A stretch of DNA of 58,542 bases from Clostridium psychrophilum (GCF_018861705.1 NZ_JAHLEC010000010.1:1-58542); one strand, 5' to 3'. Positions 8,891 to 17,877 are shown, counted from the first letter of the stretch. A program made the numbers and translations. The notes: generated from the letters alone by a model not told the origin.

Positions 8891-10348
8891 ATGAGTATAA
8901 ATTCTAAAAAATTATTAAAAATAAGTTTGGTGTATGCTGCAGGTCAGATATTAATTCAAGTTTTAAATTTCTTGCTTTTGCCTATATATACAAATAAATT
9001 AGGTGTAATAGAATATGGCAAAATATCAACGATAACGGCTTTTACAGGATTTATTGGCTCATTCTTAATTTTATCAATTTATTCAGGACTAAGTAGATTT
9101 TATAAAGAAGAGGTTGATAAAAATAAAATTGTTAATACTGCATTAAATTTTGCGTACTTAATAAGCGGAGTTATGTTGATTTTAATGTGCCTCATCGGAA
9201 AGACATTTTCAAAGATGATTTTCAATTTTGGGGATAGCTATAAAATATTAGTTATTATTATTGTGACTTCGATATTAGGTCAAATCACGAGTATTTATAC
9301 AAGTAAATATAGCATGGAGTATAAAGCATTGAAAGTGTCTGTTATTCAGGTATCACAAATAAGTTTGCAATTTTTAATAATCATTTATTTAGTCTTAAAA
9401 GTTAATATGGGATTTATGGGAGTTCTATATGGGCAACTAATATCTAGCATTGTTGTATTTGTTATTTTAACTTTAATCGAAGTTAGAAACTTTAAGTTTG
9501 AGTTAGATAAATTATTATTAAAGAACATGATGATTTTTAGTTTGGGATTATTACCAGTTAATTTGTCAGGATGGATTTTGACTTTATCTGATAGGTATTT
9601 TATTAATCATTACAATGGATTTGGTGATACGGGAGTATATAATCTTGGATATCAATTTGGTATGCTTATAAATCCACTTTTTATTACTCCTTTTTTAAAT
9701 TCATTTACTGCTTATAAGTTTGAAACATATAAAAATTCGAATGCAAAAGAAGAATTTAAACTCTTATTTAGAAAATATAGTGTAATAGGATGTTTTATTA
9801 TGCTTGGTATTTCGATATACAGCAAATTTGGTATTGTTGTTTTTGCGAATAAAGATTTTTGTAATGCCTATAAAGTAGTGCCTCTTATACTATACTCATA
9901 TTTTTTATATGGGAAAACTGGTTACTATGCCTTGGGATTACAAATTCAAAATAAAACATACAAAATTGGAATCTACATGGGTTATGCCGCTGCACTCAAT
10001 ATTATTTTAAACTTTTTACTTGTACCAAAATTAGGAATGATAGGCGCAGCTTTAGCCACTATTATTTCTTATTTTCTATTGAACTTAATATTCATTAAAT
10101 CATCTCATAAATATTATAGGTTAGATTTAGACACTAAATATCAACTAAAGGTTCAAATAGTAACATTTGCTTTATATGGAATATACTATATTGTATCATT
10201 AAAAAATATTGGCTTAGAAAAAGAATTTATAATTAATATATTTATAATGATAAGCTATTTATTTATATTAATCAAAATTAATTGTATTGATAAAGATTTT
10301 ATATTTAATAATACTGTGGGTCTTTTGAAGAAAAGAATAAAAAAATAA
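8891..10348 (+). CDS. Polysaccharide flippase, Wzx/MATE-like
   Basis: The 485-residue protein has about 12-14 hydrophobic segments across its length and begins with LVYAAGQILIQVLNFLLLPIYTNKLGVIEYGKIS, the typical first helix pair of polysaccharide-biosynthesis flippases (the N-terminal YTxxLGxxxYG motif). Length is normal. In the Wzx/Wzy pathway it moves the lipid-linked repeat unit across the membrane for the polymerase encoded at 3721. AGGGGTAGG precedes the ATG. Confidence 0.9.
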   Translation: MSINSKKLLKISLVYAAGQILIQVLNFLLLPIYTNKLGVIEYGKISTITAFTGFIGSFLILSIYSGLSRFYKEEVDKNKIVNTALNFAYLISGVMLILMCLIGKTFSKMIFNFGDSYKILVIIIVTSILGQITSIYTSKYSMEYKALKVSVIQVSQISLQFLIIIYLVLKVNMGFMGVLYGQLISSIVVFVILTLIEVRNFKFELDKLLLKNMMIFSLGLLPVNLSGWILTLSDRYFINHYNGFGDTGVYNLGYQFGMLINPLFITPFLNSFTAYKFETYKNSNAKEEFKLLFRKYSVIGCFIMLGISIYSKFGIVVFANKDFCNAYKVVPLILYSYFLYGKTGYYALGLQIQNKTYKIGIYMGYAAALNIILNFLLVPKLGMIGAALATIISYFLLNLIFIKSSHKYYRLDLDTKYQLKVQIVTFALYGIYYIVSLKNIGLEKEFIINIFIMISYLFILIKINCIDKDFIFNNTVGLLKKRIKK

Positions 10349-10368
10349 GTAGTTAGGTGGTGTCAGTC

Positions 10369-12681
10369 ATGTATAATTATAAATTTAAAAAACTGCTCTC
10401 GATGTCACCTGATAAGATTATAAAAAAGATATTAAAAAAAACATATCAAATAATAAAAAACAGTCTGGTTAAATTCATGGATTTAAGAGCAAACATTTTT
10501 TTATGTAAAAACATGTTTTTAACTAAAAAAGCCCATGTATCTAGAGAAAAACATATAAATTATAGTTATATTGATATAAGGAGGATCGATTTTTCAAATA
10601 TTGATAAGGTAGCATCAAAATATTTATGTGAGATGTATTTAGCTCATTGTTTTGATTTGCTTGGAAGTGGATATGTTAATGTTACCTATGACATGAATTG
10701 TAGAGGTCTTGAGGGTAATATTTACAATGGCTCACTCCATATTAATAATTTCGATATAGAGGGAGAATGGCTTAATAAAATACTACTTAAACATCATTTA
10801 AGCTTTGCTAAAAGTATATGGAATCATATTGATATAGGTTATATTCCTATAGATTACCAGATGGATTTTAAAAGTGGCTATAGGTATTCTCAGAAAAAGT
10901 GGTATTTAGATCAACCTATAGGTAAAGACATAGGTGTAGATATTAAGGTTCCAGGGGAACTTGCTAGATTTCAACACCTGCCACAACTTGCTATATTTTC
11001 TATTTTATTTCCAGAAAAAAGACAACTCATTTTAACAGAATTTAGAAATCAAATATTAGATTTTATTATGACAAATCCGAAAAGAATGGGTGTTAATTGG
11101 AAATGTACTATGGATGTATCAATAAGAGCAGCTAATATGCTTATTGCTTTTGATATGTTTAAACAACTTGATGAGTTTAACATCTTAGATGAATTTTTTA
11201 ATAAAACATTTAACCAAAGTATTTATGAACATGGGCAATTTATAATAAGCAATCTTGAATGGTATGAAGGTTTTACTGGGAATCATTATTTATCGGATAT
11301 TTCTGGATTAGCATTTGTGAGTGCTTATTTAAACAGAGATAAGGAAATAGACTCTTGGCTACAATTTTCGGTTCAGGAGATTATAACTCAAATTCTTAAA
11401 CAATTTCATGAAGATGGTAGTAATTTTGAATCATCTACTAGTTATCACAGATTAAGTGGAGAACTTTTAATTTATAGTACAGCACTTATATATGGAATTT
11501 TAAATACTGATAAGAAAGAAGCTCTTACTAAATATAAATCGAATAGGATTAAAAGGCTAAAACCTTTATCAAAACAAAAGTATGATGTTTATTCTTATGA
11601 GTTTTTTCCAAAAGAATATATTCAAAGAATTTATAGAGCAGCATTATTTACTGTAGATATAACAAAGGAAAATGAAAATATATCTCAAGTAGGAGACAAT
11701 GATAGCGGAAGATTTTTTAGATTTAGTCCAAATGGAGAGTTACTTACTAAGAGTGACGCTATAAAAAAATATATTAATTTAAAAAGCTATCAATCAAACC
11801 AGGAAAAATACTTTGATGAAAATATTTTAAATCACAATACTTTTGTTTCGGGGGTAAATGGACTATTTGATGATGAGAAACTTAGATTTCTAGATAAGTT
11901 TAAACTTGAAAAAAGTATAATTAAAAGTTTATGTAAGAATAAAAGACTTGTAGCAGAACCTTTAAATTATGAAATAAATTTATATAAAGACAAGATATTT
12001 AATTTTGAATATTCATTTGTAAAGGAAATAAAATACAAAGATTATACAAGTGAAGTAATAGATATAAATAATATTAAACTTAAAAGTTATCCATTTTTCG
12101 GATTGTATATATTTAAATGTGATAATTTTTATCTTTCTGTTATGGCAGGAGGAATAGGTCAAAATGAAAATGGTGGGCTCCCACTCAAAGTGGGTGACCT
12201 CACCCCCAAAGGGGGTACACTCACCCCAAATATGGGAGGGCTCATACCCAAAGGGGCTGGGCATAGCCATAATGACAAGCTTTCTTTTGAACTTAATATA
12301 GCAGGAGAAGATATATATGTTGATTCAGGAACTTATTTGTATACTTCATTGCCTAAGATGCGAAACAAGTTTCGTAGTGTTAATGCTCATAATGTACCTA
12401 TAATAAATAATGAAGAACAATGCAGATTTATAGAAACTTTTTCGATGAAAAATGAAATTAATAGCGAAATATTAAGCTGTAGTAGCAACAATTTGATTAT
12501 ATATTTAACTTATAGAAATATTAAAATATTAAGAGAATTTAAAATAAACAAGGATAAGCTTATTATAATTGATTGTTGTAATAAAGACTTTCATGAAAAT
12601 TTTAATGAATGTGAAGCTATCTCGAATGGTTATGGTAAATTAATGAACTCACAAGAAAGGAATATAAAACAACGTGATTAA
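10369..12681 (+). CDS. Heparinase II/III-family polysaccharide lyase with heptapeptide-repeat insert
   Basis: This protein (770 residues) has an N-terminal alpha-toroid domain and a C-terminal beta-sandwich of the heparinase II/III family. Visible landmarks are YLDQPIGKDIGVDIKVPGELARFQHLP (about 180), NWKCTMDVSIRAANMLIA (about 245), EGFTGNHYLSDISGLAF (about 300), DGSNFESSTSYHRLSGE (about 345) and HSHNDKLSFEL (about 632). Such enzymes in exopolysaccharide loci cleave or trim uronate-containing polymer. ATG 10369 is chosen because AGGTGG precedes it; the GTG codons at 10357 and 10360 lie in that site. It carries a 28-residue in-frame insertion (12178-12261) right before HSHND; removing it gives the canonical GQNxNGGHSHND. 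Activity with the insert is uncertain. Confidence 0.88.
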   Translation: MYNYKFKKLLSMSPDKIIKKILKKTYQIIKNSLVKFMDLRANIFLCKNMFLTKKAHVSREKHINYSYIDIRRIDFSNIDKVASKYLCEMYLAHCFDLLGSGYVNVTYDMNCRGLEGNIYNGSLHINNFDIEGEWLNKILLKHHLSFAKSIWNHIDIGYIPIDYQMDFKSGYRYSQKKWYLDQPIGKDIGVDIKVPGELARFQHLPQLAIFSILFPEKRQLILTEFRNQILDFIMTNPKRMGVNWKCTMDVSIRAANMLIAFDMFKQLDEFNILDEFFNKTFNQSIYEHGQFIISNLEWYEGFTGNHYLSDISGLAFVSAYLNRDKEIDSWLQFSVQEIITQILKQFHEDGSNFESSTSYHRLSGELLIYSTALIYGILNTDKKEALTKYKSNRIKRLKPLSKQKYDVYSYEFFPKEYIQRIYRAALFTVDITKENENISQVGDNDSGRFFRFSPNGELLTKSDAIKKYINLKSYQSNQEKYFDENILNHNTFVSGVNGLFDDEKLRFLDKFKLEKSIIKSLCKNKRLVAEPLNYEINLYKDKIFNFEYSFVKEIKYKDYTSEVIDINNIKLKSYPFFGLYIFKCDNFYLSVMAGGIGQNENGGLPLKVGDLTPKGGTLTPNMGGLIPKGAGHSHNDKLSFELNIAGEDIYVDSGTYLYTSLPKMRNKFRSVNAHNVPIINNEEQCRFIETFSMKNEINSEILSCSSNNLIIYLTYRNIKILREFKINKDKLIIIDCCNKDFHENFNECEAISNGYGKLMNSQERNIKQRD
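12178..12261 (+). repeat. Four tandem 21-bp repeats encoding heptapeptides
   Basis: Units start at 12178, 12199, 12220 and 12241, each exactly 21 bp and in frame. They encode LPLKVGD, LTPKGGT, LTPNMGG and LIPKGAG. All begin with CTC, and each has a small inverted repeat (for example ACCCCCAAAGGGGGT in unit 2). GC content is 50 of 84 bases, about twice the surroundings, and codons such as CTC, CCC and GGG are rare in neighbouring genes. The block sits between NGG and HSHND of the lyase. Confidence 0.95.
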
Positions 12682-12699
12682 TATTTAAAGGAGAGAAAT

Positions 12700-13392
12700 A
12701 TGGAGTTAAAAGAGCGTTTTTATATATTAAAAAAACGATTAATTTTAGCAATAATAATAACTATAGTTGCAACAGTAAGTGCTGGCATTTTAAGCTATTT
12801 TTTTATTAAACCGCAATATAAGGCAGATATTTCTGTAATAATTGGTAAAACACAATCAACAAGTAATAATTCTAGTTCAAATTACTATGATGTTATGTTA
12901 TATCAAACAATGGTTCAAACATATAGCAAATTAACAATATCAAGAACAGTTGCGGAGGATGTAATAAAACAACTAAATTTAAAATCAATGAAGGTTTCAG
13001 ACTTGTTAGCAATGATAACTGTTACTCCAGAGAAGGATACTCAATTTCTAACTATTTCAGTAACATCACAAGAGCCCAAACAAGCAATGATTATTGCCAA
13101 CCAATTTGCTAAATCATTAAATGATATTAGCATAAAAATTAATAAAATTGATATTGTTATGGTTATCGATGAGGCGGGACTTCCTACAATAAATGATAGT
13201 CCTAAACCAGCTCGTAACATGGCAATGGGCTTTTTTATTGGTATTGTATTTTCTATCGGTTTAGTTTTTTTATTAGATTATTTGGATAACACAATAAAAA
13301 CAAAAGAAGATGTTGAAACAGTACTTGGCCTTCCGGTTATAGGGACAATTTCTTTAGTTAAAATAAAGAGCGAGGATATGATAATATGCTAA
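12700..13392 (+). CDS. Polysaccharide chain-length regulator (Wzz/CapA-like)
   Basis: The 230-residue protein has a membrane segment at about residues 15-35, an extracytoplasmic domain containing IIGKTQSTSNNSSSNYYDVMLYQTMVQTYSKL, and a second membrane segment at about 180-200 preceded by the proline-rich DSPKPARNMAMGF. This is the layout of Wzz proteins of Gram-positive type, which are split from their kinase. It probably activates the BY-kinase encoded next and sets polymer length together with Wzy. It overlaps the kinase gene by 7 bp, indicating coupled translation. It lies late in the operon rather than first, as is more common. Confidence 0.9.
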   Translation: MELKERFYILKKRLILAIIITIVATVSAGILSYFFIKPQYKADISVIIGKTQSTSNNSSSNYYDVMLYQTMVQTYSKLTISRTVAEDVIKQLNLKSMKVSDLLAMITVTPEKDTQFLTISVTSQEPKQAMIIANQFAKSLNDISIKINKIDIVMVIDEAGLPTINDSPKPARNMAMGFFIGIVFSIGLVFLLDYLDNTIKTKEDVETVLGLPVIGTISLVKIKSEDMIIC

Positions 13393-14063
13393 GGAGTGTT
13401 AGTAAAATTAAGAACCTAAAATTCAAAGTCGTAGAGCAATTTAGAGGTCTTAGAACTAATATAGAGTTTTCTTCTTTAGGATATGAAGTTAAAAGTATTG
13501 TCGTTACTTCTAGTAAACCTTTTGAGGGTAAAAGTACGATTGTATCAAATCTAGCAGTTACAATGACTAGCAGTGGTAAGCGGGTGGTTATAGTTGATTG
13601 TAATTTTAGAAGGCCAACTATTCATACAATGTTTTCGCTTAGCAATTCTAAAGGACTTACAAATATATTGCTTCAAGGGAGAAAAATTGAAGATACTGTG
13701 ATTAAGACATGTATTCCTAATCTATATGTTATACCAAGTGGACCATTGAATCCAAATTCATCGGAGCTTTTAGGAAGCATAAAGATGAAAGAAATTCTTA
13801 ATGAACTAACTAATGATTTTGATATGGTATTAATAGATGCACCTTCTGTTTTGTATATATCAGATGCTCAAATTTTATCAGCATTAGCTCAAGGAACTAT
13901 AATTGTTACTGCTTATGGAAAATTAGATAAAAATGAATTACTTAGTTCAAAAGAAAAGATTGAAAATGTTGGAGGTAAGATATTAGGAGTTGTAATTAAT
14001 AAAATACCTAATATTAATAATAGTAACCATGGTGATTGCTATAAACAAAAAATAGAAAAATGA
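13386..14063 (+). CDS. Bacterial tyrosine kinase (CapB/YwqD-like)
   Basis: The 225-residue protein is a P-loop BY-kinase. Walker A is SKPFEGKST (about residues 43-51), Walker A' is VVIVDCNFRRP (about 68-78) and Walker B is MVLIDAPS (about 147-154). EQFRGLRTNIEFS near residue 17 is the usual oligomerisation motif. It would phosphorylate itself and partners under control of the Wzz-like protein upstream. Most relatives end in a cluster of several tyrosines; here only one Tyr (in GDCYKQKIEK) is present near the C-terminus, so control may be simplified. Confidence 0.92.
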   Translation: MLRSVSKIKNLKFKVVEQFRGLRTNIEFSSLGYEVKSIVVTSSKPFEGKSTIVSNLAVTMTSSGKRVVIVDCNFRRPTIHTMFSLSNSKGLTNILLQGRKIEDTVIKTCIPNLYVIPSGPLNPNSSELLGSIKMKEILNELTNDFDMVLIDAPSVLYISDAQILSALAQGTIIVTAYGKLDKNELLSSKEKIENVGGKILGVVINKIPNINNSNHGDCYKQKIEK

Positions 14064-14123
14064 GCGTAATCATTAAATAAGAATATATATAATTAGTAGA
14101 AACAATAACAAAAAGGTGGCTTA

Positions 14124-15152
14124 ATGAAAAAAAACAAAAAGAGGATTCTAATATGGGGAAAGATTGTATTAATTATGACGTTTACGATTCTAGTCATTAT
14201 AGGCACCAGTATTGGATACACATATTATGAGTTAAGCAAGGTAAACACTATTAAAATATCTAAGAGTAATGAAGATTTAGGTATAAAACCAGTGGTTTTG
14301 GAACAAGTAAAGGATAAAAAAATAGAAGTAAGTACAAAAACAAAGGTAGGCACAAAAATAATAAATATAGCTTTATTTGGTTTGGATAGAAGGTATAAAA
14401 ATGAACCATCACGTTCTGATTCTATTATGATACTTACAATAGATGAGTTGCATAAAAAGATAAAGATGAGCTCTATAATGAGAGATACCTATGTAGATAT
14501 AAAAGATCATGGCAAAACAAAAATAAACCATGCTTATGCATATGGAGGACCTCAACTTGCCATCAGAACATTAAATGAAAATTTTAATCTCGATATTAAA
14601 GATTTCGTAACCGTGGATTTTTTTGATTTAGAAAAAATAATAGATGAGTTTGGTGGAGTGAGCATAAATGTAAAGGCGGATGAGATTAGTCTTATTAATG
14701 ATTATATGGGAGAGGTTGCAAATCTTGAAAAACAAACATTTAAAAAAGTGACAAGGACAGGTATCCAGAATCTAGATGGGAAGCAGGCCGTGGCATATTC
14801 TAGAATTAGGCACACTGCAGGAGGAGACTATGTTAGAACAGAAAGGCAAAGAACTGTTTTGAGTGCTTTACTTGAAAAGATACAGGGTGTGGGAGTATTT
14901 AAATTTCCAACGACTGTAGAAAAGTTATTGACATATACGCAAACAAGTATGTCAAGTATGTATATTATAAAGTTAGGTACTGACATTTTTACGAATAATA
15001 CAAAAACTTTAGATCAGGAACGTTTCCCATTGGATGCTTATAGCACGGGAAAAACGATTGGTGGGGTATGGTATTTGGTTACAGATATTAAGACTACTAC
15101 ATCTCAAATTCATAAATATATATATGAGGATAAAAAACCATTGACAAAGTAA
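14124..15152 (+). CDS. LytR-CpsA-Psr (LCP) family phosphotransferase
   Basis: The 342-residue protein has a short cytoplasmic tail, one membrane helix (about residues 10-32) and an extracellular LCP domain. Visible motifs are NIALFGLDRRYKNEPSRSDSIMILTID (about 85-110), MRDTYVDIKDHGKTKINHAYAYGG (about 120-143) and RIRHTAGGDYVRTERQR (about 228-244). These contain the conserved Arg and Asp residues that hold the polyprenyl-pyrophosphate substrate. LCP proteins attach lipid-linked polymers to peptidoglycan, so this is the probable final step for the cluster product. GGTGG precedes the ATG. Confidence 0.93.
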   Translation: MKKNKKRILIWGKIVLIMTFTILVIIGTSIGYTYYELSKVNTIKISKSNEDLGIKPVVLEQVKDKKIEVSTKTKVGTKIINIALFGLDRRYKNEPSRSDSIMILTIDELHKKIKMSSIMRDTYVDIKDHGKTKINHAYAYGGPQLAIRTLNENFNLDIKDFVTVDFFDLEKIIDEFGGVSINVKADEISLINDYMGEVANLEKQTFKKVTRTGIQNLDGKQAVAYSRIRHTAGGDYVRTERQRTVLSALLEKIQGVGVFKFPTTVEKLLTYTQTSMSSMYIIKLGTDIFTNNTKTLDQERFPLDAYSTGKTIGGVWYLVTDIKTTTSQIHKYIYEDKKPLTK

Positions 15153-15232
15153 CATCTGTTTTAGGGGAATGTTTTATAAATAAGATACGATTTTGAGGAA
15201 TAGTAGCACATAAATAATCATATAAATACAAG

Positions 15233-15250
15233 CACAAGATTTTTCTTGTG
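15233..15250 (+). terminator. Weak hairpin after the LCP gene
   Basis: CACAAGA and TCTTGTG form a 7-bp stem with a TTTT loop, followed by GTCCTATTTT. It is 80 bp after the LCP stop codon and 140 bp before the transglutaminase gene. It is a weak candidate for the end of the exopolysaccharide transcript. Confidence 0.35.
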
Positions 15251-15389
15251 GTCCTATTTTGATGTCTTATATAGTTTAATTAGGTTAATGAATAATTGAA
15301 ACAATTAAGTTATTTATGATTTTACTATTTATTTGATACAAATTAAACAAGGTATCTTTTTCATGTTAATAAAGTGAAGGAGGGATTTT

Positions 15390-16595
15390 ATGTTACATAA
15401 TTATAAAACAAATAAAGTATTATTATCATTAGCTTTAGCCATAAGTATAACGACTATGAGTGATGGTTTAGTACAAGCAGTACAAACTGGTTCAAAATCA
15501 ATAGTAAGTAAATCTACTAAATCGCAAATGGATACTGTAACTACAATTACAGCTTTTAGGGCTAGGGTAGCTTATGCAATTGCTCATAGAGCAGACACTC
15601 TTTATATAAGTTACAAAGGATCTGAAACTATTCCAAATTACAATGCATTTTTGATGGAAGTAGTAACAACAGCTATTAAAACAGCAGGCAGTGATTATGA
15701 GAAGAATTTACTAATGAGTTATCGTTATGATGGAGCTTCAACACCAACATTAGCTAATAAACATTTTTCTCTAACATACGGATTTAATTATACAGAGACA
15801 ACAAAGCAAGTAGCTGATGTAAAAGTAAAAGTTAAAGAGGTCTTAAGTCAAATAATAACGCCTAGTATGACTGAAGGAGAAAGAGTAAGGGCTATAAATG
15901 CATATATATGTAAGAAAGTAGCTTATGACACTTCTTATGATAACAAAAATAACACAGCGTATGAAGCACTGCTCGGAAGTGGAAAAAGCAAATGTATGGG
16001 TTATTCTTTATTAGCTTACAGAATGCTTACGGAGGCAGGAGTTCAGACTAGAATAATTATTGGGCTTGCGGATGGTAATCATGCTTGGAATATGGTAAAA
16101 GTAGCAGGTAATTGGTATCATTTAGATACAACTTGGAATGATCCATTACCAGATATAAAAGGAAGGGTATTTGAGACTTATTCTTTGCAAAGCGACACTC
16201 AAATAAAGTCTAGTCATGTTTGGAATAGAGCATTGTACCCAGTTGCTTCTAAGGCATATGTTAAGTCTAATGATGTAGTTGTACCTAAATTATTAGTAAT
16301 ACCATCTCACGCTTTAGTAACTAAAGCAGTTAAAAGTGCATCAGTAGTAGCTCGTTATATGTCAGTTTCAAAAGGCAAAATATATGTGAAAGGGCTTGCT
16401 CACGGCGATATAATTACGGTGTATACATCTAATCCAAACAAAATAAAGGGAGTAAAAGCAATATCGAAAGTAACAGTAAAAAACAAGTATTCATCCTTAT
16501 GGGTTATAACTAAAACTAGTGCAAAATATTTTTATGTCACTAGAACATCAGTAAATAAACTACAATCATCTGCAATTTCATTAAAGAATAAATAA
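15390..16595 (+). CDS. Secreted transglutaminase-like (cysteine peptidase fold) protein
   Basis: The 401-residue protein has a signal peptide (residues 1-30, hydrophobic core VLLSLALAISITTMS, likely cut after VQA). Its transglutaminase-like core carries a catalytic triad: Cys202 in GSGKSKCMGYSLLAYRML, His231 in GNHAWNMV and Asp246 in YHLDTTWNDP. The C-terminal 100 residues are a lysine- and serine-rich extension. Such proteins in clostridia act at the cell wall, as peptidases or cross-linkers; the substrate is unknown. GGAGGG precedes the ATG. It is separated from the LCP gene by 237 bp and may have its own promoter. Confidence 0.85.
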   Translation: MLHNYKTNKVLLSLALAISITTMSDGLVQAVQTGSKSIVSKSTKSQMDTVTTITAFRARVAYAIAHRADTLYISYKGSETIPNYNAFLMEVVTTAIKTAGSDYEKNLLMSYRYDGASTPTLANKHFSLTYGFNYTETTKQVADVKVKVKEVLSQIITPSMTEGERVRAINAYICKKVAYDTSYDNKNNTAYEALLGSGKSKCMGYSLLAYRMLTEAGVQTRIIIGLADGNHAWNMVKVAGNWYHLDTTWNDPLPDIKGRVFETYSLQSDTQIKSSHVWNRALYPVASKAYVKSNDVVVPKLLVIPSHALVTKAVKSASVVARYMSVSKGKIYVKGLAHGDIITVYTSNPNKIKGVKAISKVTVKNKYSSLWVITKTSAKYFYVTRTSVNKLQSSAISLKNK

Positions 16596-16686
16596 GAGAA
16601 AAATAATTAATGTCATATGAACACTATATTAATTTTATCATATTTAAAAAAATAACATCATAATTGCAATAAATATTACCAAATTA

Positions 16687-16695
16687 TGGTATAAT
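16687..16695 (+). promoter_or_regulatory. Extended -10 promoter element
   Basis: TGGTATAAT gives a perfect extended -10 (TG-N-TATAAT) 33 bp before the zinc-ribbon micro-protein gene. A TTGCAA at 16664 is 20 bp upstream of the -10, which is long for a -35, so the extended -10 probably dominates. Confidence 0.6.
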
Positions 16696-16727
16696 AGAAA
16701 AAGTAAACAGCTAGTAGGAGGTACAAG

Positions 16728-16868
16728 ATGAAATTAATTTGTAAATGTGGTAATGTTGAAGATATAAAAACCGTTAAGCCAATTGAAAGATACGAATTTA
16801 AAACCTGTGAAGATGCTACTTTGATATTAGTATGCAAGAAGTGTAATGAAGTAGTATTTTTAGATTAA
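16728..16868 (+). CDS. 46-residue zinc-ribbon-like micro-protein
   Basis: This short frame begins MKLICKCGN and ends LVCKKCNEVVFLD. A CxC pair near the N-terminus (Cys5, Cys7) and CxxC near the C-terminus (Cys36, Cys39), with an extra Cys27, form a plausible zinc ribbon. It has a strong extended -10 promoter, AGGAGG ahead of the ATG and a terminator behind it, so it is likely a real monocistronic gene. No function can be assigned. Confidence 0.75.
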   Translation: MKLICKCGNVEDIKTVKPIERYEFKTCEDATLILVCKKCNEVVFLD

Positions 16869-16933
16869 AAAGCATAATGGATGAAACGCAAATTTTGATT
16901 TGACAATAAACTCAAAAAGTTGTGTAAAGAAAT

Positions 16934-16973
16934 AAAAACAAGTCTTACATTTTATAATGTGAGACTTGTTTTT
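16934..16973. terminator. Bidirectional terminator between convergent micro-genes
   Basis: AAAAACAAGTCT pairs with AGACTTGTTTTT around a loop of about 16 bases, with T-tracts on both strands. It ends the zinc-ribbon gene on the plus strand. It also overlaps the last codons of the 36-residue frame on the minus strand. Confidence 0.8.
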
Positions 16974-17055
16974 GTTTCTCTGCTTTTTCAATAGAATCAG
17001 CAAGACATTCATCAATAACATCTTTACTAATTATAATAACATCTTTTTTATTCAT
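16945..17055 (-). CDS. 36-residue hypothetical micro-protein
   Basis: A minus-strand frame encodes a lysine-rich 36-residue peptide starting MNKKDVIIISKDVIDECLADSIEKAEKQ. GGAGAG lies about 11 bp before its ATG. It converges on the zinc-ribbon gene and its stop codon is inside the shared terminator. The amphipathic helix pattern and good ribosome binding site favour a real gene, but no family is recognised. Confidence 0.5.
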   Translation of the reverse strand: MNKKDVIIISKDVIDECLADSIEKAEKQKQVSHYKM

Positions 17056-17279
17056 ATAACCCACTCTCCTTTCATCTTATATAAATAATAACATGGTTAT
17101 GTTAAAACAATATTAAATCGACATTAAGATTGAGTGAACTTCTAATCAAATTTGATATAGTTTGTATGCTAAACATATAAATATTTATAGCAATTCTAAA
17201 TTAGTTGAATATTAATAATAGTATAAGTTAATAAATTAGCATTAAATAGGACTTTAAGATATAAATAGGAGGTTCTCGA

Positions 17280-17645
17280 ATGGGTAAAATAATTGATTGG
17301 AAAAAGGAAGGTAGAGATTGGTTTGAAGAAGATGAAGTAAGTGAAGAAACTGAAAAAGATTCTTTATCAGTTATTCATCAATTCGTTGAATCATTTTATA
17401 ATGACGATGAACAAGGAAAAGGGGAAATACATCCTTATGAATTAAATGGGTTCGAAATAGGTCTAATTTCATATCTTAATTTAGTAGAAAAGGGTTTATT
17501 ACCATATGGTATTAAAAATATCAATGTTCTTGCTGTTAAAAAGTTTGAAAGACTTACTAATTTATTCCCGGGAGTTGATATACCTCAAGAATTTTATATA
17601 GGATTTCTTAAGGGTTTCTGTAGTGTTTATAAAAAGTATATGTAG
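17280..17645 (+). CDS. Hypothetical protein, 121 residues
   Basis: A soluble acidic N-terminus (WFEEDEVSEETEKDS) is followed by a mixed helix/strand region with ELNGFEIGLISYLNLVEKGLLPYGIKNINVLAVKKFERL. There is no signal peptide or membrane segment and no catalytic motif. AGGAGG at 17265-17270 gives a clear start. It is monocistronic by spacing. No family is recognised; codon use matches its neighbours, so it is a real gene of unknown role. Confidence 0.7.
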   Translation: MGKIIDWKKEGRDWFEEDEVSEETEKDSLSVIHQFVESFYNDDEQGKGEIHPYELNGFEIGLISYLNLVEKGLLPYGIKNINVLAVKKFERLTNLFPGVDIPQEFYIGFLKGFCSVYKKYM

Positions 17646-17815
17646 AAATTATAGAGAATATACGTAATAATTAAGTGAGCTTGCACAAAAAAACTCTTTT
17701 AATACTAATGGAATGATTATATTAGCATTATAGCTGTGTTATAATATTCTATATAAAATAATCCATATAAGTAAATATTTTGTGTGGCTTATTAACTTAG
17801 AATATCTGGAACAAT

Positions 17816-17845
17816 AAAGCTATCAGATAATATCTGATAGCTTTT
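17816..17845 (+). terminator. Hairpin in the leader of the metallophosphoesterase gene
   Basis: AAAGCTATCAGATA and TATCTGATAGCTTT form a perfect 14-bp inverted repeat separated by one base and followed by a short T-run. It lies 170 bp after one gene and 32 bp before the start of the next. It could terminate the upstream transcript or attenuate the downstream one. Confidence 0.6.
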
Positions 17846-17877
17846 GAAAATAGATGAAATTGCTAGAGGGGTGCAAA

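Noticed and set aside
12013-12270. 85-residue minus-strand frame across the repeat in the lyase gene
   Set aside because: It lies wholly inside a well-supported plus-strand gene; it stays open because the GC-rich repeat lacks stops in that frame.
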